Shown here: positions 26,994-39,200 of the stretch, piece after piece
Layout: each line of letters starts with the position of its first letter
Numbering within the stretch: the stretch's first letter is position 1
Source of the DNA: Aquila chrysaetos chrysaetos
Taxonomy: Eukaryota > Chordata > Aves > Accipitriformes > Accipitridae
DNA: 64,000 bases
Reading direction: 5' to 3'
NCBI RefSeq assembly: GCF_900496995.4
Contig: NC_044011.1
Coordinates: 10,882,041-10,946,040, forward strand
The notes under the pieces: generated by a model
Database searches by the model: none
Told to the model about the DNA's origin: nothing
What the model saw: the letters and a program-made list of their open reading frames with translations, nothing else
Program-made: the position numbers and the translations under genes

Positions 26994-29310
26994 GGGGAAA
27001 GCTCAAGTTTGGATAGCACAGCTCTTCCTTCTGTAAATATGTATAAAAATATACTGTGAGCATTGTGTGCTCCTCCCCTCCCCCTTTTCTTTCTGTTTTG
27101 TGGACCCTCAATTTCTGGCCATATCTGAAAGTCTTAGCAAAAGGAAAACCAGCTTTGATATACTGATGCAAGCTGAAACCCAGTTGTGACTACTCTTGGC
27201 AGTGTTAAAGATTGCTAAGCCCATCATGCTAGCAGTAATCCTGGGCTTTCTTCTCTATGGGGTTCAGCATGTAAGTGCTAAACCGCAGCTAAAGAGGTAC
27301 TCTCAAAGAGCTCTTGGACAAGCAATGTCTCCATCACATTGCAAAGTTTCATGATGTAGTGGTCACAGATAGCATTGGTGGTTCTTGTTAGAGCCCTATA
27401 TTGATCCCAGACAGGTCTGTTCAGCTCCCCCTGAAGCTAGTGAGTAATGAAGCTAATGAATTCTAAGTTAAACATATATATTTCAAATGAATTTGGCTTA
27501 TAAGTTTTTTGTTTTTAAAAAAAATTGATACCAACATCACTTTTGCAGGAAGGGCTTTAATTAAGTAAGTAAAAATAATATGTAGTTACTCAGCACTGTA
27601 TTCCCTCCAAGTACAGAGGTGGAGGGAAGGCGAAATGCCACTGTTTTGAGACAGTCATTTTTTACCAGCTTTAAGTGTCATTTATCATAGCGTAATATAA
27701 TTTAACCATGGTTACACACTCTGAACACTTAGCACAACTGCAAATATCCTGCAAACATTACAAATCCAACCCATCGCAAGGAGTAGATGTTCAGGTCCCC
27801 TGCCATTGTTATAATGGTTTTAACCGTTGTTTTGCTGAGTTATGGAACGAGTTCTCCTTTTGTATGTCTCCTTTTATCTCATAACAGAGAATTAGCAGCA
27901 TTGGCTTCAGCTGATTTTCACAGGAATATTTCATGCCCCCTTCCCTGTTTACTTCCCAGCTGCCCCTGTGATGATACAGAGTCAGGACCCTTGCTGATTT
28001 ACTGATGTTAACAGGGACTGTTGACAATAAGCTTGCCCAGCTGACTTGGTTCATCCATATAAGCAGCCTTGTTCATTAACATGCCATAATGAGAATTTAC
28101 CCATATGCTCAAGCAGTTAACAAAGTCAAATGCAAGGTAAAGAAGTTTTACTAGGGCAACTTTTGCAATGATGACTTAAACAGAGCCATTCACCCCAGTC
28201 ATAAATTTCCTCTCATGAGCCCTGGGTTTCCTGGGTTCAAAACAGCTTCTTAAGACAGGACATCACAGTCTAAAAAACAGCATTCAGTAAACAACCTGGG
28301 AAGCCTCAGGGCTTGCTGGCATTTGAACCTGCACAAAGATGTTAATGATGATCCCACCTGCATGTTGACCATGCCACCGTCTGAGACGCAGTTGGAGGGA
28401 ACAAACAACATAGCTGGAAATGTGGTAGAGAAGTGCGTGTGAATGCAACAAGTAAATGCAGTGACCAGAATGAGTGGCAAGCCTCCCAAAAGCAGTGTTC
28501 TGCAAAAACTGCAGAGAGAAGGTGCTCAAACACTGTGCTGGTGGAAGTGTAGTAAAGCTTTGCAGGAGAAAAGGAGAGTAGAAGCTATCTACTTCAAGAG
28601 TTAAAACAAATAGTAAGGGAAAAAAAGAATGAAAAGACTCAAGTAGGAAAAAAGGACTCAAAGTATGAAAAGACTCAAGAAAGTTCTTGATTTGTATCTC
28701 TGTATAAATGGAGTATTTCTCTCTGGAGAGTAAAACAAAGAGGAAAAAGTTTTGGACTTACTAAGGTCATTCCCACATGAGAGCATTCAGAGATGAGAAT
28801 GGAAAGAATCCTCTTCTTCCAGATACATCCATGGTCTGTTCAGATTTCCCTGAAGTCGTTGAAGAACTTCCTTGAAGAAGCTGAAGGTTACCTTCTCCAA
28901 CCATTTGCCTTTGGTAAGAGGGGGAGCAAATAGTGACTCTGACCATGACTCCCTCAAAAAGAAGTGTGCAATTCTCCCATTGCTCCAGATGTCTGAGGCA
29001 TGCCAAATAAAGGGCCCCAGGCTCATCATCTGAGGCTGTGCTTCAAATGGCATCACTCAGTAACTGGCAAGTCATCTAGCTGAAAGCCTGGGAGTTAACT
29101 CTTGTGGGAACTGAATGGCAGTATATGGAAAGTTGTCCTGAGCTGCTACAATACCAAGAGACATAGTTTAAACAAACAAATGTGAAGTGAGTAGGAAATC
29201 TATTTGCAGATGATAAGATCTGAAGGAAAAATCTCAATTTAGAACTGTGCTACCACATGCCATCTAAAATAATGCAAGTTGATTCGTAAATTTTTCTTAC
29301 ATTTGTTAAA

Positions 29311-29510
29311 ATGAGAAAACAAGAAAGTGAGAAGGACAGAGAGGGAGAGTGAAAGATAAGAAGGAAAGAAGGAAAGAAAGAAAGGAAAGAAAGAAAGAGA
29401 AAAGATAGAAGGTGAGAAAAAAGAAAGAGAAGGAAAGAGAGAAAGAAAAGAAAGAGAAGAAGGGAGGGAGGGAAAGAGGGAGGAAGAAAGGAAGGAAGAA
29501 AAGAAAACTA
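29311..29510. repeat. Polypurine GAAA/GGAA tract
   Basis: About 200 bases made almost wholly of purines on the plus strand, with GAAA, GGAA and GAGA units in no fixed order; a purine-rich tail continues to about 29.56 kb. Such tracts are unstable in length and can form triplex DNA. They also create long, meaningless Lys/Glu/Arg-rich (plus) or Ser/Phe/Leu-rich (minus) frames. Confidence 0.9.
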
Positions 29511-31454
29511 ATTCACAGAATGAAGAAAATGGACAGAAAGAAAGAAACCACAGAGCAAAGAAAATATCCACATTATTGTGTTAGTCTCGTACATCCATTC
29601 CTCTTGGTAAAAACCATATCTTGAGATTACTCTACCGAAAAAAATCCAGCAATGTGAACCAAAAATCTGTTCTTGAGATTTAAACAGTCTCCCCTGAAAA
29701 GTTCAAACAGGCCTAGGAGCAGATAAACTCTTTGAAAAGTCCCCTGAGGATGTCCCCTGCTTTTGCCCCAAGTATTAGGTTGTTTTTATATTCAGATATT
29801 AGCAGAACTAACATTCTTAGCCAAAAAAGGAGAGAGTTTACTTGGTCTTCTCCTTTAGATGTTTCACTAAAACTACCAAATCCCCAAATGGGAAAAACTA
29901 CTAACTAATGTGAGAAATAAATGACCCCAAAGGGAGGGTCAGAATAAAGTTAGGAAAGAAACAGAGTGAAATAAAACAACTTCTAATTGCTTTTTGTTGG
30001 CTGAAGTTGTAATCTACCTACATTCAACAGCTATGGGACCAAAAATTTCAAGCTACCTCTGAAAAAGAAAAAAAACCTGTTCCCTTCCCATAAAATGAAA
30101 TATGCATACAAGTAAAGGAGAAGAGTCATTGCAGGAATACATTAACATTTCAAGATTGACCAGGTACGTGGGTTCGTAGCCCACTCAATTTGTTGCGCAA
30201 ACACAATCCAAAATCAGGGAAGCCCTGGCCTCCATGTCTCCATGGAGCGGGTGGTTTGTGACAACTTTCTCCCACGCACACAGCACCTCCTTCATGACTG
30301 GTCCCTGGGGCACCGTCAGTCATCACCTACATGGCCAGTGCAGCAGAGTAAAACCTGGTCTTGAGGGGAATATGTCACAAACACAGCTTATCCTTGGTGA
30401 CTTCAGGAGTAACAGGAAGGTTGAATAACACAGGGTGATCCCACACCTGCTGACCGTTAGAGTGTTTATATCAGATGCTGCCAGGAGATGAGTGGCTATT
30501 TCTGAATTGGTTTAACTATTAAGACCTTGAACAAGTGGGCTACAATAACAAAGCATGGAACCCCAACAGATCTTGGGACTAGAAGTCAGTATCAACAATA
30601 AAGATGTGATGGACAATATGGATACTCTCTTAATTTCAGTCTGAACTGAATATACAGCAAGATGTGACATGAATGATAATTTATCCTAGAACTTTTCTCT
30701 CTGACACTAACCTGGTGGGATAGAGCAGCTTTGCAGTGGATGTAAATTGAATGTGCTAACACTTTCAAATATCCTGTATGTACGAAGCTAGCAGTGTTAC
30801 CTTGTTATTATTTTGCTTTGAGCCTTTGAATAATTTCATGTTCTTATATCTCCAGTTCCTGGAAGTAGAAGGGAACCTGAAAAGAACTCACAATTCATTC
30901 TTTAAACACAACCCAACAACCTAGGATTTATAAACCAAATTAGAGGGGTTTATGTGGTCAATACAGGTGCCAGTATATAAAAGAGCCTCTGTGTACCTGG
31001 GAGTCAGATAGCCTAATTATATACTTACACAAGTCATAACAAAAACCCCTAAGGGATGAGCTTTGGCAGCACTTTCAGGCAGTGCCATTTTTCCTAATGG
31101 TCATTCAGTCATTACTGCTTTCCAGCTGAAATTCATTCCATAATTATTCAGCTCAAACAAAGGTTAGGAGTTGCGCTTAGGTTTCAGAGGAGTGTGGACT
31201 GAAGAGCTGGGCTCAAGCAACTAACAGTGGGCTGAGTGGCACGCTGAAAAACAGAGGGCTTGTAAGATGACCAAAGCCCAACCGGAGGGCTCTAGGGTGC
31301 CATGGAGAGCAAACAGAGGACGCTGGGGCACACTGGGGACAAATGCATGGGTCACAGGTGTCTTGAGATCCATTAAGGCTCACAGATACTAGAAGAACCA
31401 GAATGACTTATGGTTACTCCTCAATAGGTGATATGAGAATATCGTTAAAGTAGG

Positions 31455-31500
31455 AGTTAGGCTTAGGGTAAACCTTAGGGTTAAGGTTACCCTAACCCAA
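31455..31500. repeat. Telomere-like hexamers arranged as a short palindrome
   Basis: TTAGGGTAAACCTTA (31463–31477) and TTAAGGTTACCCTAA (31481–31495) form an imperfect inverted repeat with a three-base loop and one unpaired A. Both arms are made of TTAGGG-type words. Looser TTAGG-like words occur at about 31.71–31.74 and 31.78–31.80 kb. It may be a relic of interstitial telomeric repeat or a decayed minisatellite. Confidence 0.65.
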
Positions 31501-32639
31501 AACCGACCACAGAACTTGCTAGACATTTTTACCTGACTCATATCAGCCATGATCCTAGTGTATGCCCAGTTCCCTAAAGGGCGGTAACTGGGGGATTTTT
31601 TTTTATAGGCAACAGGCATAAGAGCTGGATTTATTGTTGGCTTCTGCAAAGCAAGGTGAAAGTACATGTCACCAGCTAGTTTTGAGGCCAGCAGGGATCA
31701 TCTGTTCATAGTTAAAAGTAAGGTTATGGTAGGAGTTAAGATTCAAGAAAACAGAAGATAAAGACTAAGAAGACTAAGTCCAGAATCAGGGTTAGGATGA
31801 AGACTCCTTGGCGGCTGCTCAGTTGTTGTAAGGCCAGTTGTAGAATCCTGTTAATGTTTTGATGAGAACAGTATGGAATAGCAGGCTCCAAGAGCAAGGA
31901 TTGCTGCATAATCTTGAAATCCTACCAAGAGATTTTGACAACTAAAGTTGGTAGAGGTGATTTAGTGGTATTTTTTTCTGGGTGGTTAAGACCTGCTGCA
32001 TGTTGTTTATGAAAGTGGATTTAGGGCCTGTGGCAGAGGGCCTGAAAACTAGGTGTGCTCTGAGAACCTGTGAAGAACCTTACCTGAGGTAAGAATAAGG
32101 CAGCCAGTGAGACATGGGCAGTTTATGGTTACTGTTGGGACCATACAGGCCCCTAAAATAGTTTGGTAAAGCCATTTTCAGATTACTTTTCTATTCTTTG
32201 TCATAGATGGTTTTGGATGATTCATGCATTTTAGGTTCTGCTCTGAAATGGCTGATGAGAGAAGGGTAGTTAACAGCAGACAGAAAGCTAGGGGTAGATG
32301 GGCCCACAACCGGTGTGCAGGGCTCTGGAAACCTGCGGGCGCAAAGTGAGATGCCTGGCCCATTACCCCGTTGCCCAGACTGGTGGCAGGTTAGAGGAAT
32401 TGTTTACAGGTAACTTCACGGACTGACTGTCCTGTGAGCATGGGAGGCTTCGGAGGCGTTCCCTCTCCTGGCTTGAGCTGCACCTTCGTGTTCCCCGCCC
32501 GCACGGCTGCGGGTGGCACGCCAGGGCCCAGCGCGCCGGGGCATGCCAGGCGGCAGGAGGAGCAGAGCAGCGAGGTGTGAGCTGCCCGGCCGTGCTTCTG
32601 CCGGGGCTGGGCGACTCCAGGCCGGCTCCGCTTGTGTAA

Positions 32640-32644
32640 CCCCA
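32640..32644. repeat. Target-site duplication, left copy
   Basis: CCCCA directly before the LTR; the same five bases directly follow it at 33225–33229. Confidence 0.8.
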
Positions 32645-33224
32645 TGTCCTGGTTTCAGCTGGGATGGAGTTAACTGTCTTCCTAGGAGCTGGTACGGTGC
32701 TATGTTTTGAGTTCAGTATGAGAAGAATGTCGATAACACTGATGTTTTCAGTTGCTGCTAGTAGTGTTTAGACTAATGTCAAGGATTTTTCAGCTTCTCA
32801 TGCCCAGCCAGCGAGAAAGCTGGAGGGGCACAAGAAGTTGGCACAGGACACAGCCAGGGCAGCTGACCCAAACTGGCCAAAGCGGTATTCCATACCGTGT
32901 GACGTCCCATCTAGTGTATAAACTGGGGGGAGTGGGGGCGGGGGATCGCCGCTCGGGGACTAGCTGGGTGCCGGTCGGCGGGTGATGAGCAATTGCACTG
33001 CGCATCATTTGTACATTCCAATCCTTTCATTATTGCTGTTGTCATTTTATTAGTGTTATCATTATCATTATTAGTTTCTTCTTTTCTGTTCTATTAAACT
33101 GTTCTTACCTCAACCCACGAGTTTTACTTCTTTTTCCCGATTTTCTCCCCCATCCCACTGGGTGGGGGGGAGTGAGTGAGCGGCTGCGTGGTGCTTAGTT
33201 GCTGGCTGGGGTTAAACCACGATA
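32645..33224 (+). mobile_element. Solo LTR of an endogenous retrovirus, probably ERVL-like
   Basis: A 580-base element begins TGTCCTGG and ends ACCACGATA, so the usual terminal CA has changed to TA. It is flanked by the five-base duplication CCCCA; five-base duplications are typical of ERVL (class III) elements. Inside are a TGACGTC site (about 32900), a TATA-like TGTATAAA (32915–32922) and ATTAAA (33093–33098) in the order expected of an LTR promoter and poly(A) region, followed by a T- and C-rich segment. I recall closely similar LTRs as common repeats in bird genomes, but could not search. No internal retroviral genes accompany it, so it is a recombination remnant with no coding capacity. 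Confidence 0.85.
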
Positions 33225-33229
33225 CCCCA
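33225..33229. repeat. Target-site duplication, right copy
   Basis: CCCCA directly after the LTR, matching 32640–32644. Confidence 0.8.
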
Positions 33230-36200
33230 CAACCGGAGGGGGAAATTGGCCGGTTTGGGGACAGAGGCCGTGCAGACCCATTCATACGATGCCAGGTGGC
33301 CGCGTTTACCCGCCTGGCTGGGGCAGAGGTGGTGCTCTGCATCTGAGCTCGTACCTCTGTGTCCTGTCACAGTGCTGGTGAGGAGGCAGCCGGAGGGCAA
33401 TTGCAGGGGGTTTCCCAAATCAGAGGGGTGGGGAGCGGAGGGAGGGTACCAGGAAGAGAGGAGCTCTTAGTGATGCTGTGAGCTTGGGAGAAACTAATAT
33501 AAAATAACAGGGTTTTCTATTGCCCATCTTTCTGTGTTTTTTGGGGGGAAAGGAAAAAATACAAAATTTTAAAAGTTATAAAAAATTAACAGAAAAAGTA
33601 TTCCTGTGTGAGGAAAAGAATACATATCTTTACTAAAACCCACAAGTGTTCACCTCTCAAAGAACCTCCACAACATATTTCTCTATCTGTTGGTTTAGAA
33701 GAAGTGTCCTTTACAAGTGGTAATGTGTTCCCGCTCCCTGCCTGCCTACTGCCAAGTCGTGGAGAGAGGGAACCTGGGCCTTAATGAAGTACAGAGCAGT
33801 TGTCTCTTTCTTCACAAACCAGCCTCGCTTCTTTCTGTACTCTGATCTGCTCTTGGTTAGGCTTCACCTATCTGAGTCTTTGGCCATTAGCATTCAGTTC
33901 CCTGCAAAGCCTCACTAACATTTTGTTCCCTATCTCCCTCTTCATGAGAATCGCCATGAGTCCTTTACAAAACCTTGCTTATTCAGAGAGCTCCTATCTT
34001 CACACTGAATGTGAGGAGGTCTCCTCTGTCCTTCAGTCCTAACATGCGTCGCAGGTGGCAGCTCTTACCTTGGGGACAGTGGGGTCTGCCCCCAGCAGGA
34101 ATCCACCCTTGCTAAAATCATTCTGAGTCTTATCTGCCTCTTGGGCCAGTCACCGGTGGTACAAACACTAGCACCAAACCCGGCATCATCGCACATCAGA
34201 AGAGAAAATACACTGCACCTGCCTGCTGGCAGCCCCAGCGGCTACCAAGCATTAGGGCCACCACTGCTGTGTAGCGTAAGACAATACAGGAAACTATTTT
34301 CAGTCTACATTTCCATTTTATATATGTAAGACAATACAGGAAACCACTGGGGAGAGAATAAGATAAGAATGGAAGTAATAACTTGGCATTTATGATTAAC
34401 TAGTATAGGCAGTTTAGACCATTTTAGCTTTAGTTGTGCAAAGCAGAAGTTACAGGATTAGAAAATATGAGACGCATGACAGAGATGAGTCAGAGCTTTC
34501 CATGACAAAAGGTTGGAAGAAAAAGTTTGAGTGACAAGTAGCCAGTAAACTCAGCTTTTACTTCATTTAGGTTGAGATAAGATGGTGTGGTTATAGCCAG
34601 CTACCTCATATAGACTAAGACATTTTGTATTACTGATAAAGTAATGAAAGAAGGGTCTGGCACCATGGTGCTCTATCTTTCAATCTGTGTTGTTTCTGGA
34701 GGTTCCCATCAACAGATGTCCAAATCCTTCTCAGAACGAGAGTTGCTGGTCAGACTAAGTTATGTGAAGTGCCTGCCATAGTAAGAAAGACTGCCCTGAA
34801 GTAATCTTTACTCCTGATTGTACTAATCTGCCTCTCTTCTTTCTTTTACCCCTCTTTTTATTTTTATTCTGTATCACATGTTCATCATCTACATGCATTT
34901 CCAACCTATCACAGAAGTTAGCCATTATTCTTTATTTGCTCTCTGCACTGCAGGAATAGGTGGTTAACTAAAATCCTTGATGCCTGTTACTGTGAAACCT
35001 TACTCTCTGGTTGGGTTCACTGAACACTCATGATTTTTCAGCTGAAGTCTGGTGGTCCACCTATGTCCCTCCACTCTGCTCCTACACACAGGAGAAAGAG
35101 CTATGGCGCTGAGGATCCCTTGTACTGGAAAATTATTTAAAAGGATGATAACTGCTGTATGGAGGCACCAGTACTTCAAAAAATCAAGGTAGATGACACA
35201 GGAATTGTTGACAGCCTTTTCTGAACAGTCTTTGGACTCAGCCAGGATAAGTCTGTGACTCCTTAGGGCAACACCTTTACAAGTCATCTAATGGCATGCT
35301 TGCAAATGTAACTTCTGTGTATGGATGTAATTAGATAATAAGCAGTAAACAATGAGAGCTTTGTAGTGACATGACTGAAAGAGCTGTGTATTGCTATATG
35401 ATGCTGGGATTTCATAAAGGAATTTCCATCTGAACTGTGAAAGCGGTCTAAAAGTCCATGGATTAATTCAGTATTTTAAAATCAAAATTTCATTGTGAAT
35501 ATCACATTGGGGTTCTGCAGGGAAACTATAGCCCAGTTTTCTCATGTCTCATTTGTTCTTTATTGGACTGAACCTCCCACAGTGCACCATGGAATAGGGC
35601 TTTGTAATACAATCCTCTTTTCTCTTGCTGTCCGATTGGGAGCCTGACTGACAGAGATGAACCAGAGCACACTGCATCAAAACATCATTTCAGAAGGGAA
35701 ATACTTCTTTCTACTTTAGGATTTTTCCCAAATGTTGAATTTTTAGAATGAAGAATCTCAAGTAGCCAAACATTTTCCTTTGAGTCAAGTTTTTCTATTA
35801 TTTTTAAACTGCTTCTAATACTAGTCTCTTTTCAAAGACAAAATATAGACTCAGAGATAATTTGTATTTTTCAAGGTGACCCAGCTTGAACACAAGTGCA
35901 AAACAAGCTCATGCAGACAAGGTCACTGAATGAAAACAATGAACTGTCTGTCTTTTCTATCAAGCATATATACCTGGAGTGGATCTAGAATCTTAAAATA
36001 TCAAAAAAAGCCATTATATTTTCTGCAAAAGGATATTTCTGAAGTGTAGCAAGAGTACAAAACAATGATTCTGAGGGTAGAAATCATGAAGCCTGTGTTT
36101 ACTCTGTCTCAGGCTTCCTTATCCTCATCAAAATTCCTCCTCTGCAAAATGGGAGTAACATGGGAGCACTGGGAGGATAACTTCAAATCTGTGAGATGCT

Positions 36201-39200
36201 TAGCTAGCATAGTAATATAAATATTAAAAATACAAGGAATTCACCTACTACTTCAACCTTACTAATACAATAAGAACAGAGTTTGATTCTATTACAGGAA
36301 AAACAAGTGGTCTTGGCTTTTTTTATTTTTCCACCTTTTCCAACTTTCTCCTTTATACCTCCAACAGAAATGGGACAAGATGCTCAGCTGTGGTAAGTCA
36401 TCACAAAGCCATGGAAATCAGTGCCAGTAAACCAGGTAACAATTCAGCCTCTGCACATGAACAAAAGCTGTTCTTCAGGACTCCAGGTTCTGGATTTCTA
36501 GCTCCCACAGCGATGTGGTGGTACATCTTGCCAAAGCTTCAGCATGAACATTTATATTGGCTGTGTCATCAGTTTGCTTCCAGAAACAGTATTGACTTGT
36601 CCTCTTCTATTTGTAGGTTGGTTCGGTAACAGCATTTGCTCTGCAGAGTTGAGATAATGCAAAATAAGTTAGGTAGTGAACAACAGCCAAGTGAACTGCA
36701 GCTGGAGATAAAGAAACTGAAATTCTGCATTTTTTAGGAATTCTACTTCTTCCTGCATCAAAACATCAGGTTCCTTCTTCCTCTGAGGTGGAAAGGTTAA
36801 AGACACCACTGCATTCTCCCTCCCCTTAACAGGGACTTCCAGCAACTAAAATATGTTCAGACTCACTTGAAGTCTCAGTATTTTGTTAATAAAAAATATT
36901 TTCCCCAGAATTTAGATGCTCCAGGGACTATTGCTGCCTCTATTTCCTGCTGAACAAATTTCCTAAGACTATGGGTTTTTTCTTCCTTGTCATGCTTTCC
37001 CTTTATCTTTTGATGTCAAGGACACACGATTTTTCTTGCCCTATGAGCAACACACAAGCATTTCTGTGTGGCTCTTGGCCATGCAATATGTGCTGCTGGC
37101 CATAGTGGAGCCAGCAGCAGGAAGGGCTTCAGGGCATGTCCGGGGTGGGCAGTCGTGTCTGCTTGTGCACCCACGGTGGGATGGAGTGGGGCTGAGCTGG
37201 CTGTGCAGAGGAGAGCCGGGGTAGCACAGAACATTCAGGTTACCACCAGCCTCCTAGCCAACACAGTCCCAGTAAAAACCACGGGATATAGCCCTGGCAA
37301 GGAAGCACTTAACTGCACTTTAACTGCTCACGAGGCACTTAGGTTAAAAAGCTAGAAGCTTGGCAGCTCTGCATCATCTGTCCTGTTTCTCTGCCTCGTT
37401 GTCCTATATTTTTTTCTCCGTGGCCTAATCTTTTAATGCCTTGTTGTGGTTTACATGCACCCACGTTCCCGCTGATAGGAATATACATTCTCATTTAGGA
37501 GCAGAGTTTACAAGCACGACTCAAAGCACACTTAATACCCATAACAGATTGAGTTTTCTCCACCTACGTTGTCATGTGGACTGTTCTGCCGTGGTACAAA
37601 GAAATCAGACTCTGATCTGAGATACATTCTCAGCGAAGCTATTTCCTTAGTACTCCTCCAAATATGGATCGATGGAATGAGTTAACGAGGTGTCAGTCAC
37701 AGAGCTAGACAGTGCCTCCTCATCAGGCTGAATGTACCAATACTCCAGATGACTGTATAGCATAAAATATGCATAATATTTATACATATACACATATCTT
37801 GCCAAAATTAAACTTACTACTCTCCCTGGTGAAGAAAGGCTTAGTTTCTGGTGGGTTTGGGGGGGGGACAGTGATGGGGAGGAAAGAATCAGTAAGAGAC
37901 TAAAATATAGTTCATGGTGTAGAAACCATATTAGTCAATTAAAAAAGCAGGTAAAGAGATTAGTAAAATAACTAGATGGACTGTATCTCTTTCTTTCACT
38001 GTGAAGTTTTGGAGACATTGTGATGGCTGAAGACCAAAACCAGAGCTGTCTTTTGTCACTGCGTAGAGATTGAGTGCCATCCTTCAGAGCTGCCAGGGGA
38101 CTCCAGAGACAGAGTCCTGAAACAGGCGCCGGAGGGGTAACAGGCTGACCCTTCCTTTTCACATAAATGGTATACTAGAATTAATAGGGGAGGAGCAGAA
38201 CTGCAAAAGTACAGAGCAAGGAAATGGTCTTCAAGCAGTAAGCCCCTGGCAAGTCACCACTGTTCTGGACGAGCAGCACCTCACTGGCCCTGCAGACAAG
38301 GCGCAGACGTCCAGCACCAGCGCAGAGCCGCCATGGCATCCTGGGTGTGCACTGCCTGCCCTGCCTGCTACCGCCACGGCTTGCCTTGGTGCCGGGGACT
38401 GTGCAGGTTGTAGCCCTGCACAGTGATGATGAGGAAGGTCACGGCACTCATCCTCTCCTGCCTCCATGTGCTGGTGATGATCTGTGCGTGATGGGGAGCT
38501 CCAGGAGAGCCGCAGTAGGCTGTGGCCGGTTTCCCCAAGAGCCACACGTAGCACCATGTCAGGACAACGAGGCAGTGGGGTTCATCCCTCACGTGGCAGA
38601 CGAGTCACTGGAGTCTGTGTCTCTTGGATCATGACCATCGGTTTGATGACTGAGCTGTGACAGGGGAGGCAATATGGGAGGATGCTGGCCAGGACCTGTA
38701 AACATGCATTTTTTTGTTCCTGTCACCTGTGATAGTCTCCATGTGTATCTACTAATCCTATTTTGGCAGAGTTTAACTACAGTACAGAATTTGTGAGCCT
38801 AACAACAGGGAATGAGCCACAGGCTATAGGATGCTTCTTGATCCCAGCTAACTAGTTTTACAGGGGATGCTTGCATCTTCTCAGCTACTTAAGCAAACTG
38901 GTATGTGTACCTGAGGATGGGATCAGGGTGGAGCCTCTGAATAGGAAAGCTTTGTATGATATACAAACCTCTAACTCTTCCGAAAGGCAAGCTCAATTCA
39001 GCATGGTGTGAGCGCATGGCTTAAATCGCATCACCTAAATTCAAGCCTGTGTTGAGGCACTTTATTCGATCAAGGCTTAAATGCTTCAGTCTTCACATTT
39101 TCATCAGCTGGGAAGAAACAGCTGAGGGGGTGGCACTGTCTGTCCCATAATTGCAAATGCAAATCTTCCTTGTGACGATCATTAAACTGTAGGTGCAGGT

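Larger units (their letters stand above)
27000..32639. other. Intergenic DNA upstream of MAS1
   Basis: No gene was recognised here. It probably contains MAS1 promoter and leader sequence close to 27.0–27.3 kb, but no clear promoter motif could be assigned. It includes a polypurine tract (29.3–29.5 kb), telomere-like hexamers (31.45–31.5 kb) and a near-repeat ATGAAAAGACTCAAG at 28629 and 28665. From about 32.45 kb a GC-rich patch leads up to the solo LTR. Confidence 0.6.

Noticed and set aside
26986-27171. Minus-strand frame just upstream of MAS1 considered as an N-terminal extension
   Set aside because: It is in another frame, and the MAS1 start MDESN matches the human start.
29239-29571. 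Minus-strand Ser/Phe/Leu-rich frame of 110 codons
   Set aside because: It is the translation of the polypurine/polypyrimidine tract.
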